Origin: Gonium pectorale
Taxonomy: Eukaryota > Chlorophyta > Chlorophyceae > Chlamydomonadales > Volvocaceae
DNA: 10,027 nucleotides
Assembly (NCBI GenBank): GCA_001584585.1
Contig: LSYV01000007.1
Location: forward strand, 242,211 to 252,237
Direction of reading: 5' to 3'
Position numbers and translations under genes: made by a program. Shown here in pieces: positions 1-9,400 of this stretch. The first letter of the stretch is position 1; each line of letters starts with the position of its first letter. Below the pieces are notes generated by a model that saw only the letters and a program-made list of their open reading frames with translations, had not been told where the DNA came from and did no database searches.

Positions 1-2
1 GC

Positions 3-92
3 CGCAGTGTCGTGTACCAGTTTATCGACTGGCTGCGGGCCTGCGGCGGCTGTGACGGCTGTGACCACTGTCCTCAATCAGTTTATGAGTCT
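3..92 (+). CDS. Candidate upstream exon of the kinase gene
   Basis: Frame 3 is open from the left edge to a TGA at 123-125. It encodes a short segment containing FIDWLRACGGCDGCDHCP, rich in cysteine as extracellular domains often are. A GT at 93-94 following TCT would give a phase-0 junction to the exon at 219, keeping the kinase frame. The donor (GTGCAG) is weak, and a stronger-looking GT at 103 would give an early stop after joining. It is therefore only a possible exon; the alternative is that the left edge is upstream non-coding sequence or part of an intron. Confidence 0.3.
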
Positions 93-218
93 GTGCAGCA
101 GGGTGCACCAATGCTGTTTTTTTGAGTCGCACGCCCCTCTAGGCCTTCTTGTGTTGGCCCCTCCCCGCCACCCCCCCCCCGCGCCCCCGTGCGCGTTGCA
201 CACCCCCCTGCTGGACAG
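93..218 (+). other. Candidate intron with C-rich acceptor tract
   Basis: The acceptor side is convincing: a long C-rich tract, including a run of ten C at 171-180, leads to CTGGACAG at 211-218. The open kinase frame follows immediately. An in-frame TGA at 123 and the lack of any ATG before 444 show that translation cannot simply read in from the left. The donor at 93 is uncertain. Confidence 0.4.
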
Positions 219-3200
219 GCCCCGGAACCAAATAACAACAGCCTGCTTCTGCGGAAAGCTGTCACATTGAGTGACACTATCGTGTACACCCAAGTGCTGC
301 TGACGCCCACCTGCGTCCCGGTGTCGTCCGTGTCGGCTCCCGCGGTTGGTGGTGGGCAAGCGGCCGCGATCGCCTTCGACCGCCGTGACTACAACAGCAA
401 CGCCGGGGTTCCCGCCGGCATCAGTGAAGGTGCCGCGGCCGCCATGGCGCCGGGTGCGCCCGTCACCTGTGGATCCGCTGCCCGCCCCTTCCCCAGCCTG
501 TGCGTACTGGTGCCTCCCTCGTGGGCAGTCGAGGGAGCGTCCTCCGCTTCCACCGGCTCCACTGCGACCGACGCCGCAGCTCCTGGCCCCCCGCTGTTGC
601 CCACCCTCCCCATGCCCATGGACCAGCTGCAGGTTCACTACGACCCTGCCGTGCCACCCAGCGTCCTGAACACTCTTGCGGACCCGAATCTTATGCGCCT
701 TCCGTGGCGGTACCCCCCGCCGCCCGCCGGCACCGTTTACGGAATGGCCGCCGCAGCGCCGCCCGTCAAGCCCCTGCTCCTGACCGTGGACGCCGCCCTG
801 CAAGCCTCCTCGGCACGACACGACCCAGCCTTCGACACGGTGCAGGCGGTGGTGTCCTTCCCCGTGATGCTGCTGGGGGAGGCGCTGTCCCCCCGGGTGC
901 TGGACCTGGCGGGGCTGCAGTCGGTGGTCGTGGTGGAGGGGCCCCGGGGGATGCTGACACTGCGGCATCTGGTGCTGGTCAATGCGCCGACAGCGGGGGC
1001 GTGGAGGCCGAGGGTGCGCCCGCCTGAGCCGCCTTCGATCATAGCTCCGCGGCCTCCTCAACCGCTTCCTGCGGGTCTCCTCCCGGCGGCGCCGCCGCCA
1101 CCTCAGCGGCCCGCCCGGCGGGTGCTTACAGAGCCGGTGGACGGCGGGGATACAAATATCGGTTTGGGGCCAGAGCACGCCTCTTCGGTGGAGCCACCTA
1201 TGAGCGCAAACGCTGCTGGAGCGTCGCCCCGAGACGGCAGCAGCAGCAATCACCTCGTCACCTCGTCCGCGCTCACCAACTTCACCTCGTGCCTCTGGAC
1301 GCTCCAGTTCCAGCGGGGATCCGCCGCATATGATGCTGGCACGCGCAGCGTTCCCGGCGTCTGGGTCGGCGGCGGTGACCGACCCACGGGTCTGCCGTAC
1401 TTGCTACTGGACTCGGTGGTGCTGCTGGTGCCCCAGGCCGAGCTGGAGTGGCTGGCGGCCGTGTGGGAGAACGCGGACGAGATCCGGAGCTGGGACCTGA
1501 GCGGCTCGTCAGGCACTGCCGTGGAGCCGGGTCTGCTGGCGGCCGTGCAATCGCACTTGGACGGATCCCGCCCCTCACATCAGGCCTCCCGGACTGGCGG
1601 CAGTCCCGATGCTGGGGCCACGCCGGAGCCGCCACAGGCAGGTCCCAGCAGCGCAGGCGGCGCCCGCGCGCTGGCCTTTGAGGCTTTCAGCTGGTGTGGC
1701 CTCCAGGGCCGCAACGTGAGCCTCACGGCCTCGTCGGAGGCGCCAAACGTGCTCAAGCACCTGAGGCCACGCAGCCCTCTGCTGCTGCCGGACCTGTTTC
1801 CCCTACCAGCTCCGCCGTCGTCGCCGCCACCCGCAGAGCCGCCACAGCCAGCACTGGGCCCTTGGCGGCCTCCGGCAACTCTGCAGCCGCTGTGGCCGCC
1901 GCAACCTGACCCGGCGTCACCACCTTCATCCGAGCTGCGCCCCAGCCCCAGCGCTGCGACTCTCGGCCCTCAGCCGCGGATGCCACCGCCGCCACCACCC
2001 CCTCCTGGTGCAGCAGGTCACGGGGCACCTGCATCCCGTGGGCGGGGTCAGAACCATCGCACGCTGGTCGTCGCCGTGTCGGTGGCGTGCTCGGGGGCCG
2101 TGGCGCTCCTTGCCGCTGCGACCGCCGCCTGGTGCGCGCTGGTGGCTGCCCGGCGTCGGCGGCAGCAGGGGCGGGGCAAGAAGCAGGGCGGGAAGGTGAC
2201 GGAGGTTGACGGCGGCGTTCGGGGGGCGCCGAACCCTCTTGAGTCTGGCTCCGGAAAGCGTCAGAAACAGCATGGGGTGCCTCTTGGTGCCTTCGCCATG
2301 GTCACCAGCCGGGCCAGATCACTGCTGCTATGTGTTCTTTGCTCTTCTCCGCGGGCCGGCCCCAGCAGCGGCAGCGGAAGAGACAGGAGCCATGGGGGGA
2401 GACGCGACCGACGTCGGCGGGCGGGAGCAGTGGACCCCAGAGTCGCACAGGCGGTGGCGATATTGTTGCAGGATGTCGAGGAGAAGCGCCAGATAGCGGC
2501 GCTGATGCCCGTTGCGGCCGCTGTGCCCCACGACGTGTGGTGGTCCTACTCAGCAGGCGCAGCCTCCAGCCCTGCAGGGCTTGGATGGCTGTACGGCGAC
2601 ATGGACAGTACGGCAGAGTGTCCGGGCAGGCCCGCCCCGCCGCCAACGACTCCGGCGGCGGGGCGCAGCTCCTTCGACACGTCGCGTGCGACGTCGGGTG
2701 CACAGCTTGCCTCTCCCGAGCTGACGGCGCCGGCCAGCAGCTCTGCGGGCGCGTCGGCGCCGCTGTGGGCGCCTCCCGCTGCGGCGGTGCTGACGATCAC
2801 GGGCGAGCTGGGCCGCGGCGCGCAGGGCGTGGTGTACCGCGGGGTGTGGCGCGGGCTGCCGGTGGCCGTCAAGAGCGTACTGTTCCAGCACCTGAGCGGG
2901 GTGAGTGCGCCCAGACCCGTAGTGCGCGCGTATGGCATGCGTCCTGAAGAAGCATTGCTGGCCTTGCAGAGTTGCAGATGTCGCCCGACTTGGCCCTGTG
3001 TCATGCTGAATCCTGGCCACGTCACCTGGGGATCGAGCGCTTGCTTTCTGGCCCCTGTTCTCTGTGCCTCCTCCCTATCCAGGGTGGCGGGGGCGGCGGG
3101 TCCGACCCGCGGGCCGCCCGCGCGCTGGCGGAGGCGGCCATCAGCTCCAGCCTGTCGCACCCCAACATCGTGGCGACCTACACCTACACGCTGCAGCCCC

Positions 3201-4399
3201 TGCATGACACAGGCCCCGAACACCCCCTGGCGCTCTCCACGCCCAGCCCCCTCAGCTCGGAGTCGCCCCTCCCTGCAAGCGGGGCCAGCGCGGGTGGCAC
3301 CTCCGGTGGCGCGGCGGTGTGGAAGCTCACCCTGATCCAGGAGCTGTGCGACGCCAATTCGCTGCGGCACTGCCTGCAGACAGGCGTCCTCGCAGCGGAG
3401 CCGGGCCCCGCAGTCGGCGCCGTTGTCCCTGGTATCGCCCCCGCAAACACCGCGTTGGCTGCGCCCGCGCCGCTCCCGGTGCTGCCCCTGGGTGTGGTGC
3501 TGGCGCTGGCTCGGGACGTGGCCCGCGGCATGGCGCACCTGCACTCCCGCGGTGTGGTGCACGCCGACCTCTCCTCGGCAAACGTGCTGCTGCAGAGCCG
3601 CAGGCCGCCGCCACCGGCGCAGCCCCCGCTGGAGCGGCGGCACAGCGCCGGCGGGACAGACGGTACAGCAGTGGCTGCTGCCGATGGCGCCCGTCCGGTA
3701 GCCGGCGGGACAGGCGGTGACGCTGGCGGGGGCTCCGCTGGTGCCGCCGCTTCCGGCGCGCTCCCAACCCTCGCCGCGCTGCACAGCGATGGTGGTGGCC
3801 ACTGCGGCTATGTCGCCAAGGTGTGCGACTTCGGCCTCAGCGGCCGGCTCGACCCGGAGGGCAGCGCAACGCACCTGTCGGGTCCGGCAAGGTACGTGCG
3901 CACGCGCAGTCGCGCCGGGAGGTTCCGTCCGGTCCGCAAAGGTCGTGCCTAGCTTGCCTCTGTGGCCTGTGTCATGCACGCCGAGAGCCTGAGATCGCAT
4001 CAACCCGTTTCACCGGCTGCCCGCTGTCCTCCGCACAGGCGCAGCTCCGCCTACTCTGCCCCCGAGCTGGTCCGCCACGGCCGGGCCGGGCCGGCGGGCG
4101 ACGTGTACTCGTTCGGCGTGGTGCTGTGGGAGCTGGCGCTGGGGCTGCCGCTGCCGGCGGCGCTGGCCCGACCCGAGGGCGCTGCGGTGCGGGAGTGGCT
4201 GGCGGCTCAGGCGGCGCTGGCGGACCCGGAGGCGGCGTCGGCGGCGGCGCTGCCTCCGGAGCTCCTCGCCTGGCCGCCACACGTGCCATCGGGGTACCCA
4301 GCACTGGTGAAGGCTTGCCTGCGGGAGCAGCCCGGCCGGCGGCCCGCGTTTGGGGCCATCGTCAAGCAGCTGGAGAAGATGATGCAACGGATCAACTAA
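219..4399 (+). CDS. Receptor-like TKL-type protein kinase, 5' end unresolved (spliced)
   Basis: Predicted single-pass membrane kinase that would phosphorylate cytoplasmic targets in response to an unknown outside signal. Preferred exons are 219-2195, 2472-2900, 3083-3891 and 4039-4399, giving 1191 residues to the TAA at 4397. Residues 15-500 are extracellular, with hydrophobic strand blocks (about 214-257 and 392-417) and sequons NFT and NVS. A Pro-rich stalk with an eight-Pro run precedes a TM helix at about 615-642, followed by Arg/Lys. The kinase begins near 765: glycine loop GRGAQG, VAVK lysine 793, SHPNIV, catalytic HADLSSAN (Asp 964), DFG 1051, APE 1079, DVYSFGVVLWEL and RPAF near the end. 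Large Ala/Gly/Pro inserts sit before HAD and before DFG. The catalytic loop lacks the Arg of HRD, so it is a non-RD kinase. Kinase identity is seen directly; the TKL class and receptor role come from family knowledge. The start is unknown. Confidence 0.85.
2196..2471 (+). other. Candidate intron in the juxtamembrane linker, in frame and without stop codons
   Basis: AAG|GTGACG at 2195/2196 and TTGCAG|GAT at 2471/2472 are both phase 0, and the 276-bp interval is a multiple of three with no in-frame stop. Removing it joins the Lys-rich post-membrane segment to DVEEKRQIAALMP. If retained, 92 residues are added, including a run (SRARSLLLCVLCSS) that looks like a translated pyrimidine tract. Splicing looks more likely than retention, but both give an intact kinase. 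Confidence 0.5.
2901..3082 (+). other. Intron within the kinase N-lobe
   Basis: The donor GGG|GTGAGT and acceptor CTATCCAG|GGT are canonical and phase 0. The 182-bp intron separates VAVKSVLFQHLSG from a glycine run followed by the alpha-C helix and SHPNIV. Without removal the frame leaves the kinase and ends at 3335, so the splice is strongly supported. Confidence 0.93.
3892..4038 (+). other. Intron within the kinase activation segment
   Basis: The donor AG|GTACGTGCG at 3892 and acceptor CCGCACAG at 4031-4038 are canonical. The exon ends with two bases of a codon and the next supplies one, making Arg. Splicing joins DFGLSGRL...HLSGPA to SSAYSAPEL, restoring the span from DFG to APE. Length is 147 bp. 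Confidence 0.93.
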
Positions 4400-4739
4400 T
4401 GAGGAGGGTGAAACCACGAGCAAAGCGTGCATAGGACAGCACGGCGTGTGTGCATGTTGTTGGCGGGGAGCAGACCCATGAATACACTACACCGGCCGTG
4501 GCGCTGCAGCTCCTGCCGGCCCGCGCTGGTGCTGCGGGTGTCGGCCGGGAGGCGGGGGCGGCTGAGCGAGGGCGCGGCGGCGCTGGTGCGGAGCCGAGGG
4601 CGCCGGTTGGCCTGATCCCATGTGCGCCGCCGCCCAGTTGCGAGCAGCGACCCACATTGGGTGCTGTAGGGCACCGGCTTGGATGTGTGCAGCCAAACCG
4701 TTGTATGCATGCTTGTATGGCTCCGCACGTGTACGGTAC

Positions 4740-4768
4740 GTTCGATAAATACCGAACAAATTTATCGA
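4740..4768 (+). repeat. AT-rich inverted repeat (hairpin) in the kinase 3' region
   Basis: TCGATAAAT at 4742-4750 and ATTTATCGA at 4760-4768 are perfect reverse complements with a 9-base loop, giving a 9-bp stem. An overlapping pairing also exists: GTTCG at 4740-4744 with CGAAC at 4753-4757. The two pairings share bases and cannot form together. It lies about 340 bases past the stop codon, in sequence much richer in AT than its surroundings. Confidence 0.7.
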
Positions 4769-4946
4769 TGTCTTGTTCCAATTTTTGGCATGCCTGCTGC
4801 ACCTTGCATGTGTGGTGCGCATGCCTCCCATAAAAGCTCTTGCCGGTTGACGGTTTGTACTGCACTAGGTATGCACGGTCGTGAAGTCTCGGCTCCTGAT
4901 CTCGCCGGCTCGACACCAGGCCTGCATTCACGCCTGCTCGGTTCGC

Positions 4947-4952
4947 AATAAA
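4947..4952 (+). promoter_or_regulatory. AATAAA hexamer, possible poly(A) signal of the kinase gene
   Basis: An AATAAA lies about 550 bases after the kinase stop codon. Chlamydomonadales usually use TGTAA instead, which I did not find in this stretch, so the hexamer may be used or may be chance. A second copy is at 5682-5687. Confidence 0.25.
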
Positions 4953-5473
4953 TTCGGCGCCTCTACGAAGATGGCCATGTGCATTCCGTGCTGAGACACG
5001 CACCCGGATTTTGCAACGGTCAACCTCCCCGCACCGCAGTGGTGGCTCCCCTCGGCACCCTGCTGCCCCCGTACACCATCGCATCACACACCAGCCAGGC
5101 CAGCAAGCAACGTCGGGGTCCACGTATGCATGTTCACGATGGGCTCCTGGGTTTCGCTACAGGTTGACCACTCCGCCGCCGCCAACCTGGGACGGCCCAA
5201 CCTACATTTCGACCCGATACTGACCGGCGCCATCCACCGCGTAGCCGCCAATCTCAGCACCCTTAGCCTCAGCGGGGAAGCACGCATAATGCATAAGGCG
5301 GTACATCCTGCAAACACCCAACCCCCATTACGCCAATGCCCTCCGCATGACGGGGCTAACGCCTACGGGACCAGAGTGCCGTGTCCCGTACCGGGTCCGG
5401 TCCGGGTCGCCGGCCGCGTCCCGTCCCCAACGCACTCTGCCTCATTCACCCCACCCCTCTTCACCACATCTGG

Positions 5474-5489
5474 TATGCATGTATGCATG
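5474..5489 (+). repeat. Tandem TATGCATG duplication
   Basis: TATGCATG occurs twice back to back at 5474-5481 and 5482-5489. Single copies lie at 4704-4711 and 5125-5132, so the octamer occurs four times in under 800 bases of the same intergenic region. The sequence contains the palindrome ATGCAT. Confidence 0.8.
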
Positions 5490-5843
5490 TTGGGCGGTGG
5501 GCTGGAATCACAGCCCCTTGGCGGCCTCCTCCACGAATGCGCCCAATGCCGCCCCCTTCGGACTACGCGTCGCCAGCAGCACCTAGGCTCTCCCTACTTG
5601 CCAGTCGGGCGTTCGGGCCGGGTCAGGTCAACGGGCTGGGCTTGGGAACACAGTCAGCCAGGGATTCAGCCGGTTCGGGCTAATAAACCCGTCAAACCAC
5701 CCGGCCATGTGGTCCATACATGCACAGGACCACCGGGAGGCGCGGCATCGGGCGATAACCGGGAGGGCAAACACCGGGGGCCCTGCCCCCTCCCTTCCAC
5801 CCGCAGCGCTCAGCCAGTTTTCAACGGTCGGGAGATGTATGCG

Positions 5844-5886
5844 CCCCAGGGCTTCTCTGCTGAGAATGTCTTCCAACCTTCTACCC
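5844..5886 (+). repeat. 43-bp dispersed repeat, copy A
   Basis: This stretch, from CCCCAGGGCTTCTCT to CTACCC, matches the reverse complement of 8119-8161 at 40 of 43 bases by eye. Similarity stops sharply on both sides. It lies in the intergenic region, downstream of both genes. It could be a fragment of an interspersed element or minisatellite. Confidence 0.85.
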
Positions 5887-6495
5887 CTCTTCACCACGTC
5901 CACCGCCACGTCAACCCCACCACCGACCCCGTGCCGTGGCGTCTCCCGCCATCTCACTCCGCTAGGGCGCCTGCCAGGGCGAGCCGACGCACGTCCGCCA
6001 AGGCCCGGGCAGTGTGGGTTGGGCCATGTGGGTTGGGAGGGTGACCACAATGTGATTGGGGGCCTAGAGCAGGGCCCGCCCTGGCATCGCCCCTCAGCTC
6101 TCACGCGACTGCCATCGTCGTCAAGGTATCAAAGAGAAACACACCAAAGCATGCTCCCTGCTCCCTGGCGCCGAACGTCGCACAGCCCACCGGCCCCCGC
6201 GTCGTCAATGGCCACAGACGCCGTACCCGATCGCCGCGTGCCGTCAGCGCCAGCGCCACCGACCCGTAACCCATAACCGTACCCCGTCCGGACGGGGGCT
6301 GAGGGGAGAAGCGTCCCTTAAATTGTCTTGCTTGGTACCCCGCCCGCCCTACTGGAAACGTCGCGCCTTCGGACGCGTATGCCCGTGGAGGGGGGCTCCC
6401 TCTTGCTCTGTGCAAATCTCCATCTTTTTCCGCCCCGGCCGCCCCAGCCGCCACGTCATCCACCCCGGCCACATCACCCGCATCGCTCACTCGCG

Positions 6496-9400
6496 TCAGC
6501 ACCCCAGGTACACCAGCATGCTCTTCAGCGTGGCGTCGTCCTCCACCTCCACCGTCACCAGCCCCAGCCGTGGCTGATACGCCGACATGCGCAGCAGCTC
6601 CGGGCGGATGGACGTCGCCGCCGTCGCTGCCGCCGGAGTAGCGGCGCCGCCGGCGCCGGCACCGCCGCCCGCCTTGACCCCGCCCGCCGCCACCGCGTGG
6701 TCGTCGGCGGTGGTGGAAGCCTGCGGCGACCCGTGCGACGGCAGCGCTGCATCCGCTGCCTCGGCAGCCTCCGCCGCCTCCGCCGGCAGCGGCGGCGGGC
6801 CGGGGTGTGGCACGTGGTACGGCGGCGGATCCTCGTCGAATCCGCCCTCCAGTACGACGTTCCCATCGTCCGCCTCCCGCATGAAGAGCCGCAGCGCGTC
6901 CTCGCCCGCCTCGTCAGTGTCCCGTGGGTCGCGCATCAGCCCGTGCACCCACTCGCCCGCCATGCCGTACTCCACGGCATTGTTGTACGAGCCGACGTGG
7001 CCGAGCACGTTGGCGCCCGCGGCGCCGCCACCGGTGCCGCCCGGGCCCAGGCCGCCCGGCCCGGCAGCGCCGCCAGGCGCAGCCGCGGTGGCGGCGGCGA
7101 CGGCTGCCTCTAGCGCGGCGCGCTGGCTGGCGGCGGCGGCCTGCGCCTGCACAATAGCCTGCGAGGGGGCAAGGGGGGTTGGAGACACAGAGGGGGCGGG
7201 TCGAAAGTCGAGTACGTCGGTCGGAGTCGGCGCGTGGGACCCGACCGCAGACCTGGAGGGGATGCACAATGCGGTCTCTCGGCTGTTGTGGCTTCTGTGG
7301 CTGCGGGGGCTGCCGCAACTCCCGCACGGGGGCCGTGGGCTGGTGCACGTAAGGCACGGCGCGGGGCCTTCGGTCTGCGCTGCCCTCTCGCCTCGCCCCC
7401 GCCCCGCCCTCATAGGCGTTGCTAGCCAGGGGGGTGGCCCAAGGTGGGGGGGGGCGCGCACGCCACGCCGGCTCCGACCGCCGCATTCACCACCATGCTG
7501 TACGCAAAAGAGGCACACACAAACACATGCACGCACGCACACAAAACACACACCCGTACACCCGTACACCCGTACACCCGCATGCGCCCGTGTGTGCGCT
7601 AGCCGGCTTGCTCACGCCGCCTCCACCCGCCGTCCACAATTCTGCTCGCTGGCGTGTCCCCCGGGCGCGCGCTCATCTGCCGTGTGCGGCCTCCCGCCCG
7701 CCCCCCGATCCCGCCATGAGCCACAGGCGCACGCTCGCCCGCCGTGTACGCCCTGCGACCCCTCCATCCCCTTCCGTTTCCCTTTCACATTACCCCCCTT
7801 CCAGCCCCCCCTGCCCGCCCGCCCGCGCCCCCCTCCAGCTCCCGTCTGGCGCCCCCCACCCCCCACCCCGGCCCCGCCCCCACCTGCATGTGCGCCTGCT
7901 GCCGCAGCTCCAGCAGCGTCTCGGGGAGCGGGTCGTACGCCACCAGGGGGGCGGCCATCAGGGCCATGCTGCCGGGCTGGAACAGGAAGCCGCGCGGCTC
8001 GCGGAACGCCTGCGAGTCCGGGACCCACATGGAGGGGGGGAAGCTGGGGAGTTGAAGGAAAAGGAGACTGAACAACGACGAGCTGGGCGCCAGCAGCGTA
8101 AGTCCAGTCCAGGAAGGTGGGTAGAGGGTTGGAAGGCATTCTCAGTAGAGAAGCCCTGGGGTCCAGGAAGGTGGGGGGGGGACCGGGGAGGTGGGAGGTT
8201 AGGGTCAGGGCAGCGGCCTTGCTGGAGAGGCCCGCAATGCTGAGCACGTACCGGACGCGGAGCAGCGGGGGCTGGAGGCGTTGGGGCGGGACGCCGTTTC
8301 ATGCAGCGGTCTGGTAAGGGCGCCGTGAGGAGCCCCCCCAAAGAGCGGCCTCACAGACCGGCTCACGTGTGCACACACGGTGGGCGAGCCCCGCCGCACC
8401 CCGCCGCACCCCACACCCCGCCGGGCCGCCCCGCCCCGTCCCCGTTTCGGCCCGCCCCGCACCGTCCCGCCCGCCCCGCCCTGCCGCCGCCACCGGGCGT
8501 GGCGGGGCAGGGCCGGGGGCCTCACCTTCTGCACAAAGGGGTGCAGCTCGTCGAAGGCGTGCGCGGCGTTGCATGCGCCCCGGCAGGGCACCCCCGCGAA
8601 GATGCGGCCGCAGCTGTTGGTAAAGCGGCCGCGGCGCGGCCGCCCGGGCTGCCGCCGGTCCAGCATGGCCTGCCCGGCGGGGGGAAGGGGGATGCGTGTA
8701 TTGACCGCATGTGTGTATTGACCGCATACGTCGCCGCGCTCAGAGCAATGGCCAAGTGCACATAGTCAGCGAGCATCCTGGCCCATCGACCCTCCGCCGA
8801 GCTGAAGCTACGTGTTTGAACGCGGTGGTGGTGGGAGACGCTTCTGGTGGGAGACGGTGACGGGGCGGGGATGCGCGACGACGGCCGGTCGGAACCGAAA
8901 ACACATGCAGGGACGGAGAAAGGGAACGGGAGGGTCTTGTGCGGGTGCCGTGTGCGGGCTGCGCGACAGTCGGTCGGCAACGGTGAGACGCGCGGAAACG
9001 GAGAAAGCGAGAGAGAGCGAATGGGGGGGGAGCACCACACGCCGCCGGAATCGCGCCGCCCCCGCCATCCACCCTGCCACCTCCACTCTTCCCTCCCCTC
9101 CCCGCCCGCGACTCCGTACTGTACGGCATTATTCTGTACGGCGCCGTTACCTTCTCCTCCATGGCCACCTCGACAAGCTTGAGGAAGCGCCAGAGGTGCA
9201 CGTGGTAGGTATACATGGGACGGGTCCACAGCGTGATGGCGGCGGGGCTGTCCAGGCTGAGGCCGGGGAACGGCACGAAGCGGGGCGGGGGGCCGCGGGC
9301 GCGCATGGCGGCCAGGCAGGACTGCCACCGCGGAACCCACTGGTGTGGGGGCGGAGAGGGGGCAGGGGGGGGGGAGGGGGGAGAGGCCTCGGTAAGGTTC

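Larger units (their letters stand above)
4400..6495. other. Intergenic region between convergent genes, including both 3' untranslated regions
   Basis: About 2.1 kb separate the TAA of the kinase gene from the stop codon of the minus-strand gene. No reading frame here has recognisable protein content. The left part (about 4680-4870) is unusually AT-rich for the window and carries a hairpin. The rest holds TATGCATG octamers, a 15-bp direct repeat (5453-5467 and 5883-5897), one copy of a 43-bp repeat (5844-5886) and an 11-bp direct repeat at 6013-6037. I did not find the green-algal poly(A) signal TGTAA downstream of either stop; AATAAA occurs at 4947 and 5682. Confidence 0.7.

Noticed and set aside
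189..191. GTG as start codon of the long open frame
   Set aside because: A GTG start is not expected in a nuclear gene, and the position lies inside a C-rich tract that reads better as the end of an intron.
78..1253. 391-codon open frame on the minus strand opposite the kinase gene
   Set aside because: It is Arg/Gly/His-rich and lies antisense to coding sequence with a consistent domain plan; long antisense frames are expected at this GC content.
2546..4003. 485-codon open frame on the minus strand across the kinase domain
   Set aside because: The plus strand carries unmistakable kinase motifs over the same bases, and the minus translation is low-complexity.
5453..5897. 15-bp direct repeat ACCCCTCTTCACCAC (5453-5467, 5883-5897) as ends of a 430-bp mobile element
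   Set aside because: No terminal inverted repeats or coding content were found between the copies, so a shared simple pyrimidine-rich word is enough to explain it.
5130..6044. 304-codon open frame between the two genes
   Set aside because: It passes through the TATGCATG tandem and the dispersed repeat, has no domain, and its composition changes along its length; only the first part is kept as a weak observation.
7501..7590. CA-rich and CCCGTACA repeats as a possible CRISPR array
   Set aside because: Units are 8 bp, directly abutting and without spacers, in a eukaryotic intron.
6587..8071. 494-codon plus-strand open frame over the second gene
   Set aside because: It runs through intronic microsatellites and is antisense to a frame with consistent splice sites.
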